The notes below the pieces were generated by a model. The model had not been told where the DNA came from and did no database searches. It saw only the letters and a program-made list of their open reading frames with translations. A DNA stretch of 64,000 bases from positions 111,914 through 175,913 of the forward strand of contig DAWV01000006.1 in assembly GCA_002506085.1 (NCBI GenBank), in the 5' to 3' direction. Shown here piece after piece: positions 26,532 to 34,986 of this stretch. Position numbers and translations under genes: made by a program. This DNA is from Methanocorpusculaceae archaeon UBA425 (lineage in GTDB: Archaea > Halobacteriota > Methanomicrobia > Methanomicrobiales > Methanocorpusculaceae). Every line of letters starts with the position of its first letter. The first letter of the stretch is position 1.

Positions 26532-26797
26532 TACCAGACGGGTTTTCCGTCACGGCGGACATGTTCAACCCCTTCGTGGTCGTCAACAACGACGACGAAC
26601 GTCCCGTGACAGGGTTTTGTGTAGCCGTACACCAGTTTTTCATTGGTAATTCCTACAATAATCGGCGGAATTCCAATCAGTGGTTTATCCAGCAGTTTGA
26701 AGCCCGGCGGGACCTGGTATCTCTCCTTGCTGTTTGATTTGATTATTTCCCGTGCTTCTTTGAAACTGCAGTTCTTAGCGAGAACCTCGTAGTTCAT
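26531..26797 (-). CDS. DUF1894 methanogen-specific protein
   Basis: About 88 residues: MNYEVLAKNCSFKEAREII, RYQVPPGFKLLDKPLIGIPPI and KLVYGYTKPCHGTFVVVVDDH. This matches the DUF1894 family restricted to methanogens, with no assigned function. ATG 26797 overlaps the DUF1890 stop as ATGA; an ATG 18 bases upstream is an alternative. The invariable pairing with DUF1890 suggests a complex, which is inference. Two cysteines (KNC, KPCHG) are potential metal or thiol sites. Confidence 0.78.
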   Translation of the reverse strand: MNYEVLAKNCSFKEAREIIKSNSKERYQVPPGFKLLDKPLIGIPPIIVGITNEKLVYGYTKPCHGTFVVVVDDHEGVEHVRRDGKPVW

Positions 26798-27255
26798 ATT
26801 TTCAAGACAGCCCATTCTAGTACCTCGTCTAATTTTGTGAGAAGCGGTCTGGTGTTGTGGGTAACCGGAGCCACGACTTTTTCTGTTGGATATTCAACCT
26901 CTTCGGCGATGTCATATGCATGTTCTCCGAAGAGAACCGAGAGAAGAAGAGAATCCGGAGAGACTGCCGCAATTGTCGCCGTGTAGGTGAGTCCTGCATT
27001 GTTATGAATCAGCGAAATAATCAGCGGATAGTGAACCGTGCCGTCTGCCAGATCTCCGATGGTTTTGTCCAGATCTATGTAGTCTTTCACGTAGTGCCCT
27101 TTTGGATCGCTCGTTTTTACGAGCTGCTTCGCTGAAGGATTCGCCGCAACAATCGGGTGGTGTCCCGCATCCTGAAGAAAGTCTGCAATGTGAAGTACAA
27201 GTGCTGACTGGACAGGAATCTGGGGACAGCCGATGAAAATAAGCACCTCTCCCAT
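26794..27255 (-). CDS. DUF1890 methanogen-specific protein
   Basis: 153 residues beginning MGEVLIFIGCPQIPVQSALVLH, with a Rossmann-like beta-alpha start, followed by HPIVAANPSAKQLVKTSDP and IISLIHNNAGLTYTATIAAV. The sequence fits DUF1890, a family confined to methanogens and adjacent to DUF1894 in many genomes. The function is unknown. It is the first gene of the DUF1890-DUF1894-mntP transcript, about 50 bp downstream of tsr3, which runs the same way. Confidence 0.78.
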   Translation of the reverse strand: MGEVLIFIGCPQIPVQSALVLHIADFLQDAGHHPIVAANPSAKQLVKTSDPKGHYVKDYIDLDKTIGDLADGTVHYPLIISLIHNNAGLTYTATIAAVSPDSLLLSVLFGEHAYDIAEEVEYPTEKVVAPVTHNTRPLLTKLDEVLEWAVLKI

Positions 27256-27305
27256 ATGCTTTACACATCCGTTCTGTAAAGGTATATATTTTGGTTTGAG
27301 GGAGT

Positions 27306-27806
27306 TTAACCGATGTATTCACTCTGGATTTTCAAAATTTCGGCACTGTCTTTTGCATTTGCATATTCGTTTAAGGGTTCTTCATTGAGTTTCAGGAAGT
27401 TCAGCCCCCAGTGGAATTTTGCAAGAATGCTTTCAGCCTGCTCTTTTTCGCCAAGAATATAGAGAGCGGCTGCAATTGCTTCGACTGAGGTCAGCGTGAA
27501 GGGTTTTCCGAAGTTTACCGGATTTGCGGCAACAAGAAACGGCAGAGCACGTCTTCCTTTCCATGGACCGAGGTCGGTCGTGTCAAGTACTTCCCACGAA
27601 CAGTCGAGCGCGGTGATGGATCTGACCCATTTTTTATCGGGAGGAGATAAGACGAATTCTGCTGTAGGGTCCAGGAGGAGCGTGGTCTTTGGAACCTGAG
27701 AGATTCTCGTTACGATTTTCATCATCCCAAAACGTTCCAGTTTTTTCATCGTGCACTTCTTCGGGTCGCAGGAATTGTCACGATATGCGATGAGTGAGAT
27801 CGTCAT
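27306..27806 (-). CDS. tsr3: Tsr3-type rRNA aminocarboxypropyltransferase (DUF367)
   Basis: Transfers the 3-amino-3-carboxypropyl group of SAM to a hypermodified pseudouridine of small-subunit rRNA. The 166-residue protein has the N-terminal DNSCDPKKCTMKKLERFG, LLLDPTAEFVLSPPD, ALDCSWE, RALPFLVAANPVNFGKP and FTLTSVEAIAAALYILG. These are the conserved blocks of the SPOUT-like Tsr3 family. It diverges from the TudS-fusion gene across a short promoter region. Confidence 0.9.
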   Translation of the reverse strand: MTISLIAYRDNSCDPKKCTMKKLERFGMMKIVTRISQVPKTTLLLDPTAEFVLSPPDKKWVRSITALDCSWEVLDTTDLGPWKGRRALPFLVAANPVNFGKPFTLTSVEAIAAALYILGEKEQAESILAKFHWGLNFLKLNEEPLNEYANAKDSAEILKIQSEYIG

Positions 27807-27848
27807 GGTTGTATGTTATTTATGTTTCAGGGACACAAATACCATCTC

Positions 27849-28673
27849 ATGTATATCCTTGCATCGCCCTGCGTTCTCAATGAAAATCTCCGTGCAGACG
27901 GGATTACGACGGATGATGACCGGGAGGTTTTTTCATTGTGCCGGAAACGGTGTGAGGAGTTTGGGATTGAAATTGTTCCTCTGCCGTGTCCGGAGACACT
28001 GTATCTTGGGACCCCGCGGGCTCCGGGTTCGTTTGTCGAGCGGCTCGACACACCGGAGTTTTCCGCTCTTCTTGACCGACTTGAAAAGGATGTTCGTGAA
28101 ATAATTTCAGAAAAAGGCGAACCGCTTTGTATTCTCGGGGTGAACTCATCACCGGCGTGCGGAGTTACGACGACGTATTATACGAGCGAAAAAACACCCG
28201 GTCCCGGTGTTTTTCTGAAACGATTTTCCGAATACCGGCTTGTCGATGCAAGAGTTTTTGCGAGATACCATGTGTATCTGGCGTGCCCGCTTTTTTCGGA
28301 GGGGGAACGACGCTACAATGCATATCTTGGCGATGTTCTCCGGAAGAATTTCTTTTCTGTGTATCTCCCGCAGGAGTTTGATGATACTGCGAAGGGGCGG
28401 GAAGAGAATCGTGAGCGGGTAATTTACGGGAAGAATATCTCTGAGCTGAAAAAAGCGGATATCGTTGTCGGGGTAATTGACGGGTCTGATGTTGATTCCG
28501 GAGCTGCATGGGAAATGGGGTATGCATTTGCATGCGGTAAACGAATCATTGCCCTCAGGACGGATTTCAGAAAGCTCAGCGAGCATGAACGGGTGAATCT
28601 GATGCTTGAAATGGAGGCTGAGGTTGTTACAAGTGTTGAGGAACTTGCAGGGATACTAAAAATAACTCTATGA
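27849..28673 (+). CDS. Fusion of a TudS/DUF523-like domain with a nucleoside 2-deoxyribosyltransferase-like domain
   Basis: About 274 residues. The first 120 resemble DUF523/TudS, an Fe-S desulfurase for thiouracil: ASPCVLNENLRADG, LPCPETLYLGTPRAP and NSSPACGV supply the three cysteines expected to bind [4Fe-4S]. The second half is a nucleoside 2-deoxyribosyltransferase-like domain: VYLACPLFSEGERRY, the catalytic-type glutamate region ISELKKADIVVGVIDG and DVDSGAAWEMGYAFACGK. ATG 27849 gives the natural domain start and fits a leaderless transcript from the TATA-like ttattta near 27818; ATGs at 27813 and 27822 are alternatives. The fusion suggests repair or salvage of thiolated bases, which is inference. 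Confidence 0.75.
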   Translation: MYILASPCVLNENLRADGITTDDDREVFSLCRKRCEEFGIEIVPLPCPETLYLGTPRAPGSFVERLDTPEFSALLDRLEKDVREIISEKGEPLCILGVNSSPACGVTTTYYTSEKTPGPGVFLKRFSEYRLVDARVFARYHVYLACPLFSEGERRYNAYLGDVLRKNFFSVYLPQEFDDTAKGREENRERVIYGKNISELKKADIVVGVIDGSDVDSGAAWEMGYAFACGKRIIALRTDFRKLSEHERVNLMLEMEAEVVTSVEELAGILKITL

Positions 28674-28684
28674 AAATATTCACA

Positions 28685-28765
28685 TTACTTAGAGTCAATT
28701 GCATTCTTTGCTTTTTTAAACAATTTTCCGATGTCTATGTTTTTTTCAAGGTTGATTAATGCCAT
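28685..28765 (-). CDS. Candidate 26-residue microprotein with its own promoter
   Basis: On the minus strand ATG 28765 opens 26 codons to TAA 28685. The peptide starts MALINLEKNIDIG and ends NAIDSK, is lysine-rich and could form an amphipathic helix. Support comes from signals: AGGTGA sits five bases before the ATG, and a TATA box (ttatatattc on the minus strand, about 28812-28822) lies upstream at proper spacing. No other minus-strand gene follows, so the promoter has no other client. Size alone cannot prove coding, and a small RNA is the alternative. Confidence 0.5.
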   Translation of the reverse strand: MALINLEKNIDIGKLFKKAKNAIDSK

Positions 28766-28836
28766 ATCTTTCACCTATCCCCATTTGGGAATAATAATAC
28801 TCTAGACCCGAGAATATATAATAATTTTCTAGATTT

Positions 28837-29682
28837 TTACTGAGAAAGCCGTCTTGCGACCGCCATATTCTCCTTATCCGATCTGGTTTCGTCCGCCGGC
28901 GTTTCCATGATAAATGCACAATGCGAAATTTTTGAAAACGTCAGAACGTCGTGAATCGTTTGTTCGCCGAGGAACCCGAGTCCCAAGTGTTCATGCCGGT
29001 CAAGGTGGGAGCCGATTCCGCCTTTCATGTCGTTTAAATGGATGACTTTGAGGCGGGAGAGGCTGCCTGCCTCGTCGTTGAACCAGCCGAAGACGGTTTC
29101 TACTCCATGACCTTTCATGTCGTATCCTGCGGCACCCGCATGGCATGTGTCAAAACAGAAGCCCACTCTCTCTTCACGCGAAAGCCCGTCTGCGATTATT
29201 CCGATATCGGTGAAGGTCCCCCCGACGGTATTTTTTTCGTTCGCGGTGTTTTCGAGAAGGATCATCGTGCTGCCTTCAGAATTATCCAGAGCATACCCGA
29301 TTGCAGCGATGACTTTCTCCTGACCTTTATTGTGTCCGTCATCCGGTCCATAGTGACCGAGATGCGTCACAAGATAGGGGATGTCAAGCTGGGCACAGCG
29401 GGTAAGTTCGTCCGTCAGCGTGAACACCGTTTTTTCGTAGACATCGGGTTTTTCCGCAGCCGGGTTCGGGAGATAGGGCATGTGGTCTACAATCGGATCG
29501 ATACCCGACCTTTTCACTGCATTTTTAAATGCGTTTGCCACAGTTGGGGCTATTGGTTTTGCAGCCCAGATACGTGGGCTTCTCGTGAAAATCTGGATTG
29601 TGTCGCATCCGAGATCTTCAGCACGGGATATGGCGAGGTCAAGTGAGCCGGCTATCGATACATGGAATCCGAGTTTAACCAT
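28837..29682 (-). CDS. nfo: Endonuclease IV (apurinic/apyrimidinic endonuclease)
   Basis: Trinuclear-zinc AP endonuclease of base-excision repair. The 281-residue TIM-barrel protein begins GFHVSIAGSLDLAI and contains QIFTRSPRIW, THLGHYGPDDG, ILLENTANE, GFCFDTCHAGAAGYD, IHLNDMKGGIGSHLDRHEHLGLG and IMETP, which hold the zinc-binding His, Glu and Asp residues. The length is normal. It overlaps the upstream conserved gene by a few bases and is therefore in its operon. Its 3' side is an AT-rich gap with the microprotein candidate. Confidence 0.94.
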   Translation of the reverse strand: MVKLGFHVSIAGSLDLAISRAEDLGCDTIQIFTRSPRIWAAKPIAPTVANAFKNAVKRSGIDPIVDHMPYLPNPAAEKPDVYEKTVFTLTDELTRCAQLDIPYLVTHLGHYGPDDGHNKGQEKVIAAIGYALDNSEGSTMILLENTANEKNTVGGTFTDIGIIADGLSREERVGFCFDTCHAGAAGYDMKGHGVETVFGWFNDEAGSLSRLKVIHLNDMKGGIGSHLDRHEHLGLGFLGEQTIHDVLTFSKISHCAFIMETPADETRSDKENMAVARRLSQ

Positions 29683-30478
29683 TCCGTTCTCTCCATTGTT
29701 TCATCATCTCAAAAAATGCGTCTGCAATTGTTTTCGGGTTCGCTCCCCAGTGAACAACTGCGCCGAAGTATCCATTGTATTCGCCGATACCTCCCTCATC
29801 TGCCCGGCAGCATCTTGTGATGAATGGTTCGGCATTTATCTGCGTAATCGGACAGGTGTCTTCGAACTCGAAGTCAGTTCCGTAGTTTTCATGGCAGATC
29901 TGTCTTCCGGTCCTGCAGCAGGCAATCTTTGCCCCGTGCGGGGGGACGTCGCGATCCAGCGTCGTTGAAAATCCTCCGGCTCTGCATGGGTAGACGTCTG
30001 TATTCAGCAGCCGGATATCTCTGATGTGGTAATCGAAACTGACCATTTCAGTTTCGAAAAAGCCGAGTTTATCCAGTTTGTTTATTGTATCGGCGAGTGT
30101 CGGATTCGGGGGAGTAATGTCATAGACATGCACATTCCGGAACTCTGCCAGATCCGGTTCGAAAACGAATGTCATGTGTTCATCCTCTTTTCCGAAGATA
30201 GTACATTTTTTCTTTGTCGAAAGAGCCTTTTTCACCAGATCCGCTCTGTCATGCGTGGTGACTTTTCCCTCCCAGATGGCGATGTCCTTTGGTCCTGCGA
30301 TGAGTTCCACTGATTCGATTTCCCGCATGAGTCCGTGTCCGTCCTTTGGCTGTATTTTCAGGACTTCTAACCCGTCGGATGTCGGGCGAACTAAATACTG
30401 GGTAAGGAAATAGACCCTCTCACCCAAGGGTGAGGTTGAGGCATTGCCGACAAATTTACATTCTTTTGGGAATATCAT
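29675..30478 (-). CDS. Conserved cysteine-rich protein of unknown function
   Basis: About 267 residues from ATG 30478, which lies just after the stop of the upstream small gene; a longer start overlapping that gene is less likely. The first half is beta-rich (KIQPKDGHGLMREIESVEL, FGKEDEHMTFVFEPDLAEF). The second half has eight cysteines (YPCRAGG, ACCRTGRQICHENYG, DTCPITQ, RCCRADEGG) that could bind an Fe-S cluster or zinc. I do not recognise a named family but the pattern looks like a methanogen-type conserved protein. Its stop overlaps the start of nfo. Confidence 0.65.
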   Translation of the reverse strand: MIFPKECKFVGNASTSPLGERVYFLTQYLVRPTSDGLEVLKIQPKDGHGLMREIESVELIAGPKDIAIWEGKVTTHDRADLVKKALSTKKKCTIFGKEDEHMTFVFEPDLAEFRNVHVYDITPPNPTLADTINKLDKLGFFETEMVSFDYHIRDIRLLNTDVYPCRAGGFSTTLDRDVPPHGAKIACCRTGRQICHENYGTDFEFEDTCPITQINAEPFITRCCRADEGGIGEYNGYFGAVVHWGANPKTIADAFFEMMKQWRERNG

Positions 30479-30479
30479 G

Positions 30480-30710
30480 TTATGGTTTTTCGATTTTTCC
30501 GAGGACTTCAATGAATTTGTAGGTCAGTTTCACGGTCCCTCCGCCAATGTGACGGATGGCAGCCGGTGATTCTTCAGCTATCTTGATTTTCAGTTTATGG
30601 TCTTCGTATACAAATATAATTTCTCCGTTCTGAATATAGGGAGAAGCATCCGCTCCAGTAAGTTTGACACATCCCACTTCAAGTATTTGCTCCTTTAGAG
30701 ACTCCCACAT
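30480..30710 (-). CDS. Small protein of unknown function
   Basis: 76 residues: MWESLKEQILEVGCVKLTG, followed by an alternating strand pattern (GEIIFVYEDHKLKIKIAEE) and GGGTVKLTYKFIEVLGKIEKP. No signal peptide or known motif. It is first in a three-gene transcript with the cysteine-rich protein and nfo, and diverges from the coenzyme B locus. Conservation was not testable here. Confidence 0.55.
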   Translation of the reverse strand: MWESLKEQILEVGCVKLTGADASPYIQNGEIIFVYEDHKLKIKIAEESPAAIRHIGGGTVKLTYKFIEVLGKIEKP

Positions 30711-30771
30711 AATAATAGTAGTTTGGGTTTTGGATTAGTATAACTTCCCGTCATGTATCGTCCGGACAAAA

Positions 30772-30781
30772 ATAATATATA
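30772..30781 (+). promoter_or_regulatory. TATA box of the coenzyme B locus
   Basis: aataatatat after an A-rich BRE places transcription start near 30803, at the left edge of the 39-bp repeat operator. Confidence 0.5.
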
Positions 30782-30800
30782 GAGAGTCATCGCATAGTTT

Positions 30801-30839
30801 GTTAACGGAATTTTCGTTAACGAGATTTTCGTTATTAAC
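30801..30839. promoter_or_regulatory. Tandem 15-bp operator, left end of coenzyme B locus
   Basis: Two direct 15-bp repeats, GTTAACGGAATTTTC and GTTAACGAGATTTTC, then a partial third, GTTATTAAC. The first repeat plus the next half-site also makes the inverted pair GTTAACG/CGTTAAC. It ends 5 bp before the ATG at 30845. A copy with 32 of 39 identical bases stands before the DDTD paralogue at 38661-38699. Confidence 0.7.
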
Positions 30840-30844
30840 TGGCT

Positions 30845-31741
30845 ATGATATCTATGACTGAAGAACCCTGTGAGATTGATAACCCTTACTCCATATCCTA
30901 CCCGGAAATACTTGCCGTTTCCTCGAAAGACAACAAAAGAATAGAACTCATCGAGAGATTCGACTGCATCGGCGGGGCGATGTGGGTTAAAAACCATTAT
31001 GCCAAAAGCCCGCTGGTAATTGGTTCCCGGATTGTTTCGGACACCCAGAGGTTCATGCTCAAAGCCGGCGCTGTGAATCTTAATCTGGAAGGTTCGTATT
31101 TTCCTGCAGGAATTTCCGGTGTCAGTGTTTCAGATTCGGAAATTCACGTATCGTATCTTGGTCTGGGCGGGGGAGGTGTCGGGGCAAGCATCTGCCGGGC
31201 GACGGCAGGAGGAGTTCTTCGTCATGAAAGCGATGAGTGCGGCGGAGGAAAAGTTGCGGGTTCAACCATTCACCTCCCGAAATATACCCGTGTAATCATC
31301 GGGGTTGACGATACGGATACGCCCGAGGAGGGTGCCACCTGGACTCTCGCCCATAATATCTCGAAGATGATTCAGGATAAAAATTCACGTTATCTTTCGC
31401 ACACGATAACCCAGCTTTATCCTGTCCCGTACAGGACAAAGAACTGTGTCTCACTCGCCTGCGAATTTGCATCGGCCGAACCGGAAAAACTCATCGGCAG
31501 ATTCGAGGCACTGGTCCGGAAATATACTCTTTCCGAAGAAACAGGTCTATGTGCCTACATCGGGTTCGATCCGTCAGAGCTTATGCCGTATGCAAGGAAA
31601 GTAAAAGCCGGCGAAGTCACTCTTGATGATTTTGCTGCCGTTCGCCGTCATCTGGATATACGAATCGAGGGACGGGGTATTATCGGAGCATCTGCCGCAA
31701 TCCCGTTTTACACGAACTATGCGGAGGCTCTTTTGTTATGA
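30845..31741 (+). CDS. DDTD-motif protein, probable methanogenesis marker protein 11
   Basis: About 298 residues. The hallmark is IIGVDDTDTPEEGATWTLAH, like the catalytic-domain start of TiaS-type proteins, preceded by a glycine-rich LGLGGGGVGASICRATAGG segment. I judge it to be methanogenesis marker protein 11, a family of unknown function found in methanogens; the assignment is from memory of the family. It is first in the radical SAM-TPP enzyme-aksADEF operon, overlaps the radical SAM start by four bases, and has a paralogue at 37698-38651. Both paralogues share an operator. A role in coenzyme B synthesis or its regulation is inference. Confidence 0.7.
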   Translation: MISMTEEPCEIDNPYSISYPEILAVSSKDNKRIELIERFDCIGGAMWVKNHYAKSPLVIGSRIVSDTQRFMLKAGAVNLNLEGSYFPAGISGVSVSDSEIHVSYLGLGGGGVGASICRATAGGVLRHESDECGGGKVAGSTIHLPKYTRVIIGVDDTDTPEEGATWTLAHNISKMIQDKNSRYLSHTITQLYPVPYRTKNCVSLACEFASAEPEKLIGRFEALVRKYTLSEETGLCAYIGFDPSELMPYARKVKAGEVTLDDFAAVRRHLDIRIEGRGIIGASAAIPFYTNYAEALLL

Positions 31742-32742
31742 TCGGAACTCTCGGTTCGGTGAAGCATCATCTTTTGGCAATAGGTTCTGCAAAAGTTACC
31801 GGCATTTCCCCGCCTCTCTCACCCGCATCTCACGCGGGTCCAGGTCTTGGAATAGGCAGCTCGGTATTTTTTTCTGACGGCATATCGCGGGTCAGGCTTA
31901 TTATGGATGAATCAAGCCCTGTCCTGATTCTGAATGCCGCCAGCTCGGCAGTTCTTACCTTCGAATCCCCGGAGGGTCCAGTTTCTGTCGCCGGTTTTGT
32001 GGAGGATGTCGGGTGCCACTGCCCGAAACAGGCATATCTCACGATAAACGAGGGATGCATTTTTTCATGCAGGTATTGTAATGTTCCGACTCTGGATAAA
32101 CACATAAAAACGCCCGATGAGGTGGAGTCGCTTATTTCCGATGCGGTCAAAAGAGACCGGATAGAATGCATCTCTCTTACAAGCGGCGTTATCGGCACGG
32201 ATTTGGAAGAGGAGGATCGGCTTTTTGCCATTCTGGAAAGGGTCCGGAGATTTGGTCTACCTGTCGGTGTTTCGGTGTATCCGACTCCAGGTCTTGCAAA
32301 AAAACTCTATGATTATGGTGTCGTCGAGGTGAAATTCAATCTTGAGACCGCTGCCGATGAACTTTTTGCAGAGATGTGCCCGGGTCTTAATCGTAGCAAA
32401 ATCGTTGATTCCCTGAGAGAATCGGTTCGTGTTTTTGGAAAAAACCATGTCTATTCCAATATCATTCTTGGTCTTGGCGAGTCGGAAGCAGAAATGAGAG
32501 TATGCATTACCCAATGTCTTGAAGACGGCATCATCCCGGTTATCAGACCCCTGACACCATCCGCCGGGCTTGCCCATTTCAGGAGCCCGTCTGCTGATGA
32601 GATATTCCGGGTATCCGCATTTTTGCGGAGTGAACTCCGGCGTTTCGGGTTTGAGCCCTCTAACCTGACGATGTGTGAAAAGTGTGCCGGCTGTGACCTT
32701 GCCCCGATGACGGATATCCGGGAGGAGGTCCGTGGAAAATGA
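31738..32742 (+). CDS. Radical SAM protein with C-terminal cysteine cluster
   Basis: 334 residues. The radical SAM [4Fe-4S] motif CX3CX2C is at C107, C111 and C114 (GCIFSCRYCNVP). A C-terminal CEKCAGCDL motif near residue 320 could hold an auxiliary cluster. An N-terminal region of about 100 residues precedes the barrel. It overlaps its neighbours on both sides by four bases (ATGA), so it is tightly co-translated with the DDTD protein and the TPP enzyme. The reaction is unknown. Because the operon makes coenzyme B, and the sulfur-insertion step that gives 7-mercaptoheptanoate lacks a known enzyme, that step is one possibility. Confidence 0.8.
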   Translation: MIGTLGSVKHHLLAIGSAKVTGISPPLSPASHAGPGLGIGSSVFFSDGISRVRLIMDESSPVLILNAASSAVLTFESPEGPVSVAGFVEDVGCHCPKQAYLTINEGCIFSCRYCNVPTLDKHIKTPDEVESLISDAVKRDRIECISLTSGVIGTDLEEEDRLFAILERVRRFGLPVGVSVYPTPGLAKKLYDYGVVEVKFNLETAADELFAEMCPGLNRSKIVDSLRESVRVFGKNHVYSNIILGLGESEAEMRVCITQCLEDGIIPVIRPLTPSAGLAHFRSPSADEIFRVSAFLRSELRRFGFEPSNLTMCEKCAGCDLAPMTDIREEVRGK

Positions 32743-33866
32743 ATGCTGAAGATGTATTAGCATCAGCCGTTTTTCATGCGGCAGATGTCTGTTATTCTGT
32801 TCCGGGCTACCCGGTTACCGACCTTGCCGAAAAGTGCGGATCAGAATACACGGTCAATGAAAAGACCGCTCTCGAATATGCTCTCGGGACGTCACTCACC
32901 GGCAGGAGGGCTGTTGTCATCGTTAAAAATGCCGGCATGAATAATCTTGCCGACCCTCTGGTGAGTGCGACGTATCAGGGAATCCGCGGCGGTGTTGTCA
33001 TAATTGCCGGGGATGATATCGGGGTTTCCGGCTCGCAGACACGGCAGGATTCCCGTTTTTACGGTGATGTTGCCTCCGTTATGGTGCTTGAACCGGATGC
33101 CGGTCAACTGTTCCTTTCTGTAGAATTAGCTATGAGGAGTTCGGAAACCTATTTCCGGGTCGTCATTATCCGGGTCACACCCGAGGTTTTGCATGCGGAA
33201 GTCTCGGACTGTGTTATTCCTGAGCGAAAATCTGGAACAGGGACGTTATTTCCTGAAAATCTTACGATGAAAGGACGGTGCGAATATGCGGAAAATATAA
33301 CTGCCGTCATGAAAGGAGATGCGAGTTATCAGCAGGTAGTTCCCGACACGTTTGCGTCACGAGGTCATTTCAGGACGCTTTGTCATACCTGTCCCTACAA
33401 ACCGCTGTTTGCGATTCTGAAGAAAACGCTTTCTGACCACAATATCTCAGCTATTTCTGACACCGGCTGCTCTCTTCTTTCACAGAACCCGCTCTATGGT
33501 TTTTCTCTTGCCAACTACGGACTGGGTTCTTCTCCGGCAGTTGCGGCAAAGAGCACGAAAATCGCCCTGACCGGTGACTTTGCGATTCTCCACTCCGGAC
33601 TCAATGCACTCCTCGACATCTTCGAAAAGGGTGAATCCCTTTTCTGCATTGTTCTGCAAAACCGGAAAATGGGAATGACCGGTGGTCAGGACTGCCCTGA
33701 CATTCTGCCGTATCTGGCATGTTTCCATCCGTCAGTCGCGGCAGCCGATGATATCAGACTTGAAAAAATGATTGAAAATGGAATTGCTGAAAAAAACGGA
33801 TTGAAAATTCTCATCGTTTTTGGAGAATGCCCAATTGGAGAAAAACATGAAACCATTCCATGTTGA
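32739..33866 (+). CDS. Shortened IorA-like TPP enzyme; candidate 2-oxosuberate decarboxylase
   Basis: 375 residues related to the alpha subunit of indolepyruvate:ferredoxin oxidoreductase. The Pyr domain shows GYPVTDLAE and VNEKTALEYALG, with E41 as the likely catalytic glutamate that activates TPP. The PP domain has LTGDFAILHSGLNALL (D280) and NRKMGMTGGQ (N308), the Mg-TPP motif. IorA is near 600 residues and ends in a ferredoxin domain; here that domain is absent and no IorB gene is nearby. This suggests simple decarboxylation rather than ferredoxin-linked oxidation. Directly before aksA, it is a good candidate for making 7-oxoheptanoate from 2-oxosuberate. The function is inference. Confidence 0.8.
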   Translation: MNAEDVLASAVFHAADVCYSVPGYPVTDLAEKCGSEYTVNEKTALEYALGTSLTGRRAVVIVKNAGMNNLADPLVSATYQGIRGGVVIIAGDDIGVSGSQTRQDSRFYGDVASVMVLEPDAGQLFLSVELAMRSSETYFRVVIIRVTPEVLHAEVSDCVIPERKSGTGTLFPENLTMKGRCEYAENITAVMKGDASYQQVVPDTFASRGHFRTLCHTCPYKPLFAILKKTLSDHNISAISDTGCSLLSQNPLYGFSLANYGLGSSPAVAAKSTKIALTGDFAILHSGLNALLDIFEKGESLFCIVLQNRKMGMTGGQDCPDILPYLACFHPSVAAADDIRLEKMIENGIAEKNGLKILIVFGECPIGEKHETIPC

Positions 33867-34986
33867 AATCTGCGATGTAACGCTTCGTGATGGTGAACAG
33901 ACACCTGGTGTGTCATTCACCTGCAAAGAAAAACAGGATATTGCCCAAACCCTCTCGGATATCGGCATCGAAATAATCGAAGCAGGATTTCCCAGCGTTT
34001 CCGATGAAGAGAAACGCACTGTCCGCTCAATTGTCGAAATGGATCTGCCCTCGGAAATCTGCTGTCTCTCGAGATGTGTTCAAAGCGACATTGATGCGGC
34101 GATAGACTGTGGTGTCGATCTGGTGAGTCTGTTTTTCGCCACCTCGGATCTTCACCTGCGCATAAAATACAAAAAGACCCGGGAGGAGATGCTTGATCTC
34201 GCTTTATCTATGCTGGATTATACGCTGGACCATGGAATAAAGGTCCGGTTTTCCGCGGAGGATGCGTCAAGGACCGGCCTGGAATTTTTGAAAACCATGT
34301 ATCGGGAGGGAGCAGAGCATGGGGCATCATACAGCAGTTTCGCCGATACGGTCGGATGTATGACCCCGGTGCAGATGTATGAGGTAGTTCGTGAACTCAC
34401 CTCTGAATTGAAAAATCCTCTGTGTGTCCATTGTCATAACGATATGGGATTTGCCAGTGCAAACACCTTTTCTGCGGCCCAGGCAGGAGCATTCCAGCTT
34501 CATACGACCATTAACGGTATTGGTGAACGGTGCGGGAACGCCTCTCTTGAAGAGGTTCTGGTCGCACTCAGAATGCGTGGCGGGGTTGACCGCTATGATT
34601 TGTCAAATCTGATGAGCCTTTCGAAGATGGTTGAAAAATATTCGGGCATTCAGGTTTCTAAAACCAAAGCAGTTGTGGGTGATAATGCCTTCTCCCATGA
34701 GAGCGGCATCCATATCGCGGCCCTGATTAAAGACAGGAAAACCTACGAGTATTACCCGCCTGAGATGGTTGGAGGAGAGCAGAGATTCATTCTCGGCAAA
34801 CATACCGGGAGAAAAGGTCTCGAATATATTCTGGCGAGCCTTGGCTATACACCAGGTCCTGATGAGGTAACCCGGATTTTGAACAGAATCAAAACTCTTA
34901 GTGAGGCAAAGCAAAGTATCACTCAGAATGTTCTCCTCTCGATAATTGCGGAATCCAAAATGGAACCCGGGATGGGACTGGTATGA
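33847..34986 (+). CDS. aksA: Homocitrate synthase family, AksA
   Basis: Condenses acetyl-CoA with 2-oxoglutarate and its longer homologues, the chain-extension step of coenzyme B synthesis. About 379 residues in the LeuA/NifV family: CDVTLRDGEQTPGVSF, FADTVGCMTP, HCHNDMGFA (metal-binding HxH), NGIGERCGNASLEEV and HESGIH. It lacks the C-terminal regulatory domain of bacterial isopropylmalate synthase. ATG 33847 has ggag upstream and lies inside the end of the TPP gene. That it acts as AksA rather than LeuA or CimA is inferred from aksDEF downstream, notably the aksE loop. Confidence 0.88.
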   Translation: MKPFHVEICDVTLRDGEQTPGVSFTCKEKQDIAQTLSDIGIEIIEAGFPSVSDEEKRTVRSIVEMDLPSEICCLSRCVQSDIDAAIDCGVDLVSLFFATSDLHLRIKYKKTREEMLDLALSMLDYTLDHGIKVRFSAEDASRTGLEFLKTMYREGAEHGASYSSFADTVGCMTPVQMYEVVRELTSELKNPLCVHCHNDMGFASANTFSAAQAGAFQLHTTINGIGERCGNASLEEVLVALRMRGGVDRYDLSNLMSLSKMVEKYSGIQVSKTKAVVGDNAFSHESGIHIAALIKDRKTYEYYPPEMVGGEQRFILGKHTGRKGLEYILASLGYTPGPDEVTRILNRIKTLSEAKQSITQNVLLSIIAESKMEPGMGLV

